Assembly (NCBI RefSeq): GCF_001693275.1
Contig: NZ_CP016477.1
Location: 2,418,001 to 2,482,000, forward strand
DNA length: 64,000 nt
Direction: 5' to 3'
From: Picosynechococcus sp. PCC 7117
GTDB taxonomy: Bacteria; Cyanobacteriota; Cyanobacteriia; Cyanobacteriales; MRBY01
The position numbers and the translations under genes were made by a program. Shown piece by piece: positions 58,184 through 64,000 of the stretch. How positions within the stretch are numbered: position 1 is the first letter of the stretch; every line of letters begins with the position of its first letter. The notes beneath the pieces were generated by a model. The model ran no database searches and had not been told where the DNA came from. It saw nothing but the letters and a program-made list of their open reading frames with translations.

Positions 58184-58569
58184 TCGGCATTCTCGATATT
58201 TTTCTGATTTTAATGATCTGGTTTCTGCTCACGGCAGACCTGAGTGCCGCCAATATTCTCATCGGCGTGATTATTGCGATCTTGATGCCCGGTAAACGCT
58301 TTGATGCGGCTCAGATCAAAGATTGGCTCCATGTGTTTTGGGAAATTATCATTGCGATTCCCCAGGCCTATTTTGAAGCCTTTGAAATGATTTTTCGCCC
58401 CCATCTCTATGAAACCGTCACCATGGAGCGGGTGAAGCCAAATCGGACTCCAGGCTTAATTTTTCTCGATATTTTTCTGATTACCTTTACCCCGAAAACA
58501 ATTGTGCTGCATTATCACAAAGACGGTTGGTACGAAGTTCACCGTGTGCAAAGGAGGAAACTCAAATGA
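58180..58569 (+). CDS. mrpE: Mrp antiporter subunit E
   Basis: A 129-residue membrane protein with two helices near the N-terminus (IFLILMIWFLLTADLS and ANILIGVIIAILMPG) and a soluble end that includes GLIFLDIFLITFTPKTIVLHYHKDGWYEVHRV, a form of the MrpE/MnhE family motif (TPxTxV). I start it at the ATGA overlap with mrpD2, since an upstream in-frame start would lie inside that gene. Its stop overlaps mrpF (ATGA). The role within the complex is structural or in Na+ path assembly. Confidence 0.87.
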   Translation: MIGILDIFLILMIWFLLTADLSAANILIGVIIAILMPGKRFDAAQIKDWLHVFWEIIIAIPQAYFEAFEMIFRPHLYETVTMERVKPNRTPGLIFLDIFLITFTPKTIVLHYHKDGWYEVHRVQRRKLK

Positions 58570-58817
58570 CCTGGATTTTTGGGGCGATGATCGGCGCGTT
58601 ACTGCTGCCAATTTATGAAGCAATACAGGATCAAGATATTTGGCAAAAGCTCCTGGCCTTCGCCAGCATTGCCAGTAAGACCTCGGTGATGATTTTGGTG
58701 ATTTCGGTGCTGCGGGATGACTGGACGGTCGGGGTTGTCGGTGTCCTAATTTTGTGCGTCGGCAATGCGGCGTTAATGCTACTAGCTCACATTTTGAGGC
58801 GGGTGAATTTACCATGA
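58566..58817 (+). CDS. mrpF: Mrp antiporter subunit F
   Basis: An 83-residue small membrane protein with three helices (WIFGAMIGALLLPIY, LAFASIASKTSVMILVISVL, VGVVGVLILCVGNAALMLLAHIL). It matches MrpF in size and position, including the conserved charged pair between helices (KTSVMILVISVLRDD). The ATG is in the mrpE stop (ATGA), and GGAGG is eight bases upstream. Its stop overlaps mrpG. Confidence 0.85.
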   Translation: MTWIFGAMIGALLLPIYEAIQDQDIWQKLLAFASIASKTSVMILVISVLRDDWTVGVVGVLILCVGNAALMLLAHILRRVNLP

Positions 58818-59107
58818 GCACTTTGATCAATATCCTCAGCTACGGCTGCATCATTGTGGGGGTGATCTTTTGGTTTTGGGGCACGGCTCCCCTGCTGGGT
58901 AATCGTTCTGTGTTGTTTAAATTGCATACTCTGTCGGTCTCTGACACCTTGGGTTCGATGGCGATTATGGCGGGGCTACTGCTAAAAATTCCTAGGGAAT
59001 GGCCCCTGCTGATTTTGGCAATTATTGCCCTCGCTATTTGGAACACGGTACTGGGGTATGTGCTGGCCTATTGTTCGAGTCGTGGAGGCGGTGATGAACG
59101 GATCTAA
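58814..59107 (+). CDS. mrpG: Mrp antiporter subunit G
   Basis: A 97-residue three-helix membrane protein of the MnhG/PhaG family: IIVGVIFWFWGTAPLLG, the connecting LHTLSVSDTLGSMAIMAGLLL, and LLILAIIALAIWNTVLGYVLA. The length and the GSMAIMAGL core fit MrpG. It starts in the mrpF stop (ATGA) and its end overlaps mrpA' by 14 bases, showing tight packing of the operon. All other usual Mrp subunits are adjacent. Confidence 0.85.
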   Translation: MSTLINILSYGCIIVGVIFWFWGTAPLLGNRSVLFKLHTLSVSDTLGSMAIMAGLLLKIPREWPLLILAIIALAIWNTVLGYVLAYCSSRGGGDERI

Positions 59108-59690
59108 TTTTGACTGGTTTGTGGGGGCGATCGCCTTGTTATTGCCCGTGACGGGGGGATTATTAGTCGCCCAAAAAAATCCTTACTATGCGTTGGTGAT
59201 TCGGGGAATCCTGGGGGCGATCGCCGCGCTCCTTTATGCAATGTTCGGGGCGGCGGATGTGGCTTTAACCGAAGCCTTGGTGGGGACGATGCTGTCCATT
59301 ACCCTCTATGCGGTGGCCGTGCGTTCTTCGATGAGTATGCGTTTAGGGGTTTTGGCCACTGGCACAGATACCGTTAATCTCATCCAAAAAATTAATCCTC
59401 TGCTCAAGCAGGTACTGGGCAAATATCATTTACGCCTGGAACCCGTGGTATTTGAAGATACCCAAGCCCTGGGTCAAGCCCTGGCGCAGAAAAATGTGCA
59501 CTGTATTTTGCAGGTGGATGGCGATGGGCACCTTCATGTCCTGAAAACCCGTGTACCACGGCTCTATGAAATCTTTAAAACCTCAGCCCTGACGGATGTG
59601 ATCGAACTGCAACTGCTAGAGCCACAGCCTACCCCTGAAGTCGTTGGGCCGTCGTCGCCGCAATCCCTTATGGAGAATCATCAATCATGA
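59094..59690 (+). CDS. MrpA C-terminal-type subunit (DUF4040/MbhD-like) with extra soluble tail
   Basis: A 198-residue protein. Residues 1-90 are a membrane domain with ALLYAMFGAADVALTEALVGTMLSITLYAVAV (core: AMFGAADVALTEALVGTML), which corresponds to the C-terminal MbhD-like piece of MrpA. Residues 90-198 form a soluble domain not seen in the usual MbhD: LRLEPVVFEDTQALGQALAQKNVHCILQVDGDG and VPRLYEIFKTSALTDVIELQLLEP. The start is the ATG after GGAGGCGGTG. So MrpA is reduced to its C-terminal part, and a new domain has been added. A regulatory or nucleotide-binding role for the tail is only a guess. Confidence 0.8.
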   Translation: MNGSNFDWFVGAIALLLPVTGGLLVAQKNPYYALVIRGILGAIAALLYAMFGAADVALTEALVGTMLSITLYAVAVRSSMSMRLGVLATGTDTVNLIQKINPLLKQVLGKYHLRLEPVVFEDTQALGQALAQKNVHCILQVDGDGHLHVLKTRVPRLYEIFKTSALTDVIELQLLEPQPTPEVVGPSSPQSLMENHQS

Positions 59691-60349
59691 AGTGGGTTTA
59701 CCTTGCCTTTGGTATTTCTTTATTTGTGAAAATGCTCGTCTTCCCGAATTTTGCGATGGAAGGGGAGATTGGGGCGATCGCCGAAGTGGTGGCCGCCGAA
59801 GCGGGGGTACCCAATGCCGTATCGGGGATTATTTTGCGCAATCGCCTCTACGACACCGGCTTTGAAGTGATGGTTTTCACCCTGGCGATCATGGGCGTGC
59901 GTTTTTTACTGGCCGACGAACACCCCTCGAAGGAAGTTAAGCAATTTACCGATTCCCCTTCCATTGTCCTGGCGCGGTTGGGGGCGACCATTGCGGCCCT
60001 GATTGGGATTGAACTGGCCATTCGGGGACACCTCAGCCCTGGGGGTGGTTTTGCCGCTGGTGTTGCGGGGGGGACGGCCATTGGTTTGGTGGCGATCGTC
60101 TCTTCGCCTCAATGGATGGATGCCATTTATAAAAAGTGGAATGCGGCGATTCTCGAAAAAATTTCGGTACTGGTCTTTTTTCTCTTAGCAGCATTGTCTC
60201 TGATGGGCTTCCAGCTCCCCCACGGTGAATTTGGCACGTTATTTAGTGGTGGTTGGATCACGATCCTCAATATCATCGTGGCGGTCAAGGTTGCCCTGGG
60301 TTCCTGGGCGGCGATTTTAATGTTTATTCGCTATCGCGGTTTACTGTAG
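59687..60349 (+). CDS. mrpB: Mrp antiporter subunit B
   Basis: A 220-residue membrane protein with the MnhB domain in the C-terminal half: GIELAIRGHLSPGGGFAAGVAGGTAIGLVAI (the HLSPGGGFAAG motif is diagnostic), then LVFFLLAALSLMGFQLPHGEFGTLFSGG. The first 90 residues are an N-terminal extension with two helices, like the first part of MrpB in this clade. It starts in the mrpA' stop (ATGA) and ends the operon. It is convergent with the TM0106 nuclease gene, nine bases apart. Confidence 0.9.
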   Translation: MKWVYLAFGISLFVKMLVFPNFAMEGEIGAIAEVVAAEAGVPNAVSGIILRNRLYDTGFEVMVFTLAIMGVRFLLADEHPSKEVKQFTDSPSIVLARLGATIAALIGIELAIRGHLSPGGGFAAGVAGGTAIGLVAIVSSPQWMDAIYKKWNAAILEKISVLVFFLLAALSLMGFQLPHGEFGTLFSGGWITILNIIVAVKVALGSWAAILMFIRYRGLL

Positions 60350-60358
60350 CCCACGGGA

Positions 60359-61828
60359 TCAACGTAAAACCATGGTTTTTTGCTGGGATTCTAGGAAGCT
60401 GGTGATCCATTGTTTGAGGTGATGGGTTGCCCGACAATCATCTTCGTTGTAGCGGACAATGGCCTCTAATAATTGGCGATCGCCCGTTTCTAACCATTGG
60501 TCATACCAGCATACGGTTTGATCGCCGCTGACCCCCTGTTCGCGCCATTGGTAACCGAGGCAATTGGCCAGGGCCTTGAGGGAATAACTTTCTACGGGAA
60601 ACACGAGATATTTTGTCACCCATTGGTGAATATCCATTAGGCGACCCACAATTTTTTGGAGTTGCTGGGGCGGTGTGCCGTATTTTTTCCCCAGGCGATT
60701 GAGGGTGTCCCGTTCATAGGGGGAAAAATGAAAAATCGGTGCTTCGGGAAATTGCGTGACAAATTCCACAAATTCTTGCCAAATTTTGCCTTCTTCCTCT
60801 AAAGTTTCTGCCACAAAACCGTAAAACTTTTCCCTTTGGTTTTGGTGATCGACCAGATACACCCCCAGGAGATAATCAACGTTGCGGTCGGGTTCTGCTT
60901 CGATATCAAAAAAAAGTTCGACGCTTCCCTGGGGAATGGGCTGGGTTTTGTTGGGACGATTGATGCGCCAGACGACTTCTTGGTGGACGATCGCCCGCGC
61001 CTGTTGTTGGAGTTGCATGGCGATATCGGCGCCTAGGTGTTGGCCCAGATGTTTGGGGGAGGTTTGGGCGAGGGATTCGAGGGTATTGACGCCGATGCCC
61101 TGGAGGGATTCGTAGCGGTTGGGGGTGACGCCGGGCACGAGGGATAAATGGTTATCCGCTTGGGCGATCGCATAGCAATGGTTGTGCCAAGAGCAGAGGT
61201 GACAGCGTTGCCGGGAAATAAAGACTTCTGGCTCTAATTCGGGTAATAGGAGGTTAATGCAGTCGGTGATCGTCTCCTGGAGTTTGTCGGCCCAGAGGTC
61301 TACGTCAACGCGGTGGGGACGGCGAGCCCGCAAAATGAGTTGGGTTAAGCGGGGCGATCGCCCTTGGATGGCCTCTAATAGAAAAGTGTGGAACATCGCC
61401 ACCAGCTTGTATTCTGGCTTTGGTTTTTGGCCTAATTTGACGCTGATCGGTCGATAATGCCACTTGCCCCAGCGAGAAGGGCCTGGCTGTCGCAAGAGAA
61501 CCGTGGGTTTTCCCACCAGGGTTAACTGTTCAATGGGTGTATCGGGCCATTGGTCAAAGTGATACAGTAAGACCCCCCGATAAATGCATTCGACCCCTGC
61601 GGCCATCAGTGCTTCTGTTTCGGCAGCACAGGTTTCCCAATCGGCGGCGGCGGGTTCGTGGTAGGGGCGTTGACCCAGATATTCCTGAATTTGGCGCTGG
61701 TTTTCCTTGCGTAATTTTTGGAGAAAATCTTTTTCCGATGTCTGCTCAGTGCGATCGCCATACAGGTCTAAAAAAGCCCGACGTTCACACCGCTTAAAAT
61801 TCAACAACAGATCATCGCTCAGTAACAT
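60359..61828 (-). CDS. TM0106-family RecB-like putative nuclease
   Basis: A 489-residue protein of the TM0106 type: an N-terminal RecB/Cas4-like nuclease part (CERRAFLDLYGD, AGVECIYRGVLLYHFD, EYKLVAMFHTFLLE; with a Cys cluster in SRQRCHLCSWHNHCYA resembling a Fe-S or Zn site) and a C-terminal RNase-H-like exonuclease part with FFDIEAEPDRNVDYLLG and IVRYNEDDCRATHHLK that carries the acidic metal residues. The family's biological role is unknown; single-strand DNA processing is suggested. It is not near CRISPR or other repair genes. It is convergent with mrpB. Confidence 0.82.
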   Translation of the reverse strand: MLLSDDLLLNFKRCERRAFLDLYGDRTEQTSEKDFLQKLRKENQRQIQEYLGQRPYHEPAAADWETCAAETEALMAAGVECIYRGVLLYHFDQWPDTPIEQLTLVGKPTVLLRQPGPSRWGKWHYRPISVKLGQKPKPEYKLVAMFHTFLLEAIQGRSPRLTQLILRARRPHRVDVDLWADKLQETITDCINLLLPELEPEVFISRQRCHLCSWHNHCYAIAQADNHLSLVPGVTPNRYESLQGIGVNTLESLAQTSPKHLGQHLGADIAMQLQQQARAIVHQEVVWRINRPNKTQPIPQGSVELFFDIEAEPDRNVDYLLGVYLVDHQNQREKFYGFVAETLEEEGKIWQEFVEFVTQFPEAPIFHFSPYERDTLNRLGKKYGTPPQQLQKIVGRLMDIHQWVTKYLVFPVESYSLKALANCLGYQWREQGVSGDQTVCWYDQWLETGDRQLLEAIVRYNEDDCRATHHLKQWITSFLESQQKTMVLR

Positions 61829-61909
61829 GTAGCACTCGGAATAAAAGAATCTCCTTGGAAAATAACATATCCCCCTGACCTCAGGCTGAGTAAATCTTTG
61901 CGGACTCCT

Positions 61910-62689
61910 TTAACCTAGGGGAGATTGGTGAAACAACAGGAGCGATAAAAAGAAATCCAACATAAAAATACCGATCCAAGTCGTCACCACCGCTGAGGTG
62001 GCAGAGCGGCCCACCTGCTGCGTACTGCCGACGGTGGTCAGCCCCCAACTACAGCCGATAATCCCTACCAACAGACCAAACAGAATCCCTTTGACGCCGA
62101 CATTAATCAGGTCTCGGGGCTGGAGAAAAGTTTGTACAGACGTTAAAAAATTAATGGGGGCAAGATCATAGAACTGATAGGCGGCTCCGGTACCCCCGAT
62201 CACCCCCACCACCAAGGCAAAGACCGTTAAAATCGGCAACATCAAACAGCAGGCCACCACCCGGGGCATCACCAAATAATCAACGGGATTAGACCGGAGC
62301 ATATACAGAGCATCGATCTGTTCGGTAATTTTCATCGAGCCTAATTCCGCCGCAAAGGCCGACCCCACCTGGCCTGCAATAATGCTCGCGGTCAAAATCG
62401 GGGCCAGTTCTCGACAAAAGGCGATCGCAAACGCCCCCCCGACAAAACTTTCGGCCCCAAAGGTGGTGAGTTCCCTTGCAGTTTGGATCGTGAAGATCAT
62501 GCCCCCAAAAAAAGCGACCAGCAGCACTGGCACCAACGCCTTCGGTCCCGCCGTTAGCATTTGTTCCGTGATCTGGTCACGCCGGAGTTTCCCACGCAGG
62601 AGACGCCATAGCACCTGGCCCAGCATTAAGCCTGCGCAGTAAAGCCGATACCAGAGACTCGGATCGCGTTTTTCCTCGATGGGTTCCAT
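61910..62689 (-). CDS. MlaE-type ABC transporter permease
   Basis: A 259-residue permease of an MCE/Mla-type lipid transporter. It has the MlaE features ALVPVLLVAFFGGMIFTIQTARELT, FCRELAPILTASIIAGQVGSAFAAELGSMKITEQIDAL (core: ELGSMKITEQIDAL), and PILTVFALVVGVIGGTGAAY. About five helices. In cyanobacteria such permeases (Synechocystis slr1045) are linked with envelope lipid or LPS transport. The MlaF ATPase and MlaD binding protein are not nearby. It is upstream on the same strand as the nuclease gene, 81 bases away. Confidence 0.88.
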   Translation of the reverse strand: MEPIEEKRDPSLWYRLYCAGLMLGQVLWRLLRGKLRRDQITEQMLTAGPKALVPVLLVAFFGGMIFTIQTARELTTFGAESFVGGAFAIAFCRELAPILTASIIAGQVGSAFAAELGSMKITEQIDALYMLRSNPVDYLVMPRVVACCLMLPILTVFALVVGVIGGTGAAYQFYDLAPINFLTSVQTFLQPRDLINVGVKGILFGLLVGIIGCSWGLTTVGSTQQVGRSATSAVVTTWIGIFMLDFFLSLLLFHQSPLG

Positions 62690-62754
62690 CTACTTTTGGC
62701 GATCGCCTTCAAAATGATGCGACTCTGACAAACTGAACGATCTCCAAACCTGCC

Positions 62755-63447
62755 TTAAAGCTCGAAATTAAAGCCAGCTTCCTTGAGCCGTTGATATTTA
62801 GCCTCATCAAAGGAGTAAAGCCGTGCCGCACGGTGGGCGACCCCAGTTTGCAACTCATCTAATTTAATCAGGAGATCCATTTTAAGGATTTTGCGCCGGA
62901 AGTTCCGTTTATCTAACTGGGTTCCTAAAATCTGCTCGTAGAGTTTTTGGAGTTGGGTCAAGGTAAATTTGCGGGGCAGCAGCTCAAAGCCAATGGGTTC
63001 ATAGCGGAGTTTACCCTGGAGCCGTTGGGTCGCCACATCAATGATTTGCTGGTGATCAAAAGCGACATTGGGCAGTTCATCCAGCGAGAACCAAGCCACA
63101 GCATCGGCATCCGTTTGGGCATGAATTGGGTGATCCTCTAGGTTAATCAAAGCATAGTAGGCCACGGTAATCACCCGATCGCGGGGGTCACGATCCGGAG
63201 CCCCAAAGGTGTAAAGCTGCTCTAGAAATATTTTTTCGACGCCCGTTTCTTCCCGGAGTTCGCGCATGGCCGCTTCTTCGAGGGATTCATCAAGGCGTAC
63301 AAACCCCCCCGGTAAGGCCCATTCCCCTTTAAAGGGTTCAACGCCCCGCTGAATCAGCATCATTTTCAGAGTATGGGTGGCGTCGAGGCCGAAAACAACA
63401 CAGTCAACGGTAACGCTCGGTTTTGGATATTCGTAAGTGTAAGACAT
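62755..63447 (-). CDS. nrtR: NrtR-type Nudix regulator of NAD metabolism
   Basis: A 230-residue protein with a Nudix domain at residues 10-140 and a C-terminal winged-helix (about 150-225, with [16 protein letters not shown] and NFRRKILK). NrtR proteins bind ADP-ribose and repress NAD-synthesis genes. Here the Nudix box is complete (G-x5-E-x7-RELREETGV), so hydrolysis of ADP-ribose-like substrates is possible too; many NrtR have lost this. Synechocystis slr1690 has the same arrangement as I recall. No NAD genes are near. A NUDIX hydrolase without regulatory function is the alternative. Confidence 0.82.
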   Translation of the reverse strand: MSYTYEYPKPSVTVDCVVFGLDATHTLKMMLIQRGVEPFKGEWALPGGFVRLDESLEEAAMRELREETGVEKIFLEQLYTFGAPDRDPRDRVITVAYYALINLEDHPIHAQTDADAVAWFSLDELPNVAFDHQQIIDVATQRLQGKLRYEPIGFELLPRKFTLTQLQKLYEQILGTQLDKRNFRRKILKMDLLIKLDELQTGVAHRAARLYSFDEAKYQRLKEAGFNFEL

Positions 63448-63494
63448 AGGATTTATGGGTTTTATGGGTTTCTTTTAAAAAGTAGAAGTAATGG

Positions 63495-64000
63495 TTAGCT
63501 CGCTTGGGCCTGGGGAATCAGGTTTTCGCGGTAGACATGGAAGCCCCCCTGTCGGAGTGCCAAGAGGGCCTGGTGATCGTCCTCGACCCAATAGTCTTGC
63601 CCAAGGCGAATAAAGGTGCGATCGCCGCCCCTCCCAACGATCACGATCACCGGGATCCGCCCCCGCTTCTTCTTATCCCCAGCCTGCTGTGACAAAATTT
63701 GCTTCAGTCGTTGCTGACTTTGGGTGTGATGAAGCTCACTCGGAGAGAGGCGAATCATCAACATTCGCACCTCTTCAATGGGTTCGAGATCGTCCACAAT
63801 CAGTTGCGTTCGATCCTCTTTCTGTTGCACTTTGCCCCACACAATGACACGGCTATCAAGCTGTAAGAGTTGCTCAACTTTCTGATAAGTGCGGGGAAAG
63901 ACAATCCCTTCTACTTGACCCGAAATATCTTCTAATTGAATAAAGGCCATAGGTTCATTGTTGGCCTTCGTAAAAATCTTGCGCATGTCCGTGAGAATCG
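63495..64000 (-). CDS. dnaE: DNA polymerase III alpha subunit, C-terminal fragment (dnaE 3' end)
   Basis: The last 167 residues of the replicative polymerase alpha subunit; the rest runs off the right edge. The visible part holds the OB-fold domain: frame open at ILTDMRKIFTKANNEPMAFIQLED (short motif ILTDMRKIFT), FPRTYQKVEQLLQLD, VWGKVQQKEDRTQLIVDDL, and the C-terminal tau-binding region. In cyanobacteria dnaE is split into two genes joined by a protein trans-splicing intein; this would be the C-terminal gene, but the intein part would lie outside the window. It is the first gene before nrtR on the strand. Confidence 0.9.
   Translation of the reverse strand, partial: ILTDMRKIFTKANNEPMAFIQLEDISGQVEGIVFPRTYQKVEQLLQLDSRVIVWGKVQQKEDRTQLIVDDLEPIEEVRMLMIRLSPSELHHTQSQQRLKQILSQQAGDKKKRGRIPVIVIVGRGGDRTFIRLGQDYWVEDDHQALLALRQGGFHVYRENLIPQAQAS

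Noticed and set aside
60359-61828. Cas4-like gene of a CRISPR system
   Set aside because: The RecB-like nuclease belongs to the longer TM0106 type with an RNase-H-like part, and no cas genes or array are near.

Overview
This window is chromosomal DNA from a unicellular cyanobacterium. The evidence is the dark-operative protochlorophyllide reductase genes chlL and chlN, two plant-type ferredoxins, ndhD, biliverdin reductase, a PucC/BCD-type carrier, many cyanobacteria-only DUF proteins (DUF760, DUF3370, DUF3598, DUF4332, DUF5331), a C-terminal dnaE fragment, and many copies of the palindrome GCGATCGC (HIP1). The BicA protein reads almost the same as the BicA I remember from Synechococcus sp. 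PCC 7002, so a Picosynechococcus/PCC 7002-group strain is likely; this rests on memory, not on a search.

Layout. 1-4.4 kb: edge-truncated lipoprotein, bvdR, two tandem ferredoxins, and ndhD read convergently. 4.45-4.75 kb: an interleaved array of three palindromic repeat families. 4.8-9.5 kb: serS, ureF, a GatD-like glutamine amidotransferase, a membrane-anchored HTH protein and a cysteine/cystine C-S lyase-like enzyme. 9.5-13.6 kb: an orphan membrane protein, an intact class D beta-lactamase, a YraN-family protein and a PucC-like carrier. 13.6-20.9 kb: UDP-xylose synthesis (uxs, ugd), an SbcD-like nuclease, a triple peptidoglycan-binding protein with a GH19-like domain, map and a DUF3370 protein. 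20.9-25.2 kb: corA, then chlL-DUF5331-chlN. 25.7-30.8 kb: def, a DUF4332 protein, a decayed IS200/IS605-like element, CHAD and DUF3598 proteins, and a secreted beta-propeller protein. 30.8-43.1 kb: clpB, leuB, an FAD enzyme, tldD, a pseudouridine synthase, a RodZ-like protein, rsmI, a ThiO-like oxidase, a methyltransferase and a DUF760 protein. 43.2-51.2 kb: S1 protein, a histidine kinase with a c-di-GMP-type response regulator, a frameshifted methyltransferase, fabG, a thioredoxin, a secreted hypothetical protein and an MltA-like transglycosylase. 51.5-60.4 kb: bicA, a CPA2 Na+/H+ antiporter and a complete cyanobacterial-type mrp operon. 60.4-64 kb: TM0106-family nuclease, MlaE-like permease, NrtR-like Nudix regulator and the dnaE 3' end.

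The most coherent functional unit is bicA-nhaS-mrpCDDEFGAB. BicA takes up bicarbonate with Na+, and the antiporters next to it can export that Na+. Its mrp part has two MrpD-type subunits and a reduced MrpA that carries an unusual soluble tail. I found no CRISPR array, rRNA, tRNA, prophage or defence island. The least ordinary things here are the repeat array, the IS605-like relict with omega-RNA-like hairpins, the frameshifted methyltransferase, the GH19-like domain without its catalytic Glu, and the MrpA tail.
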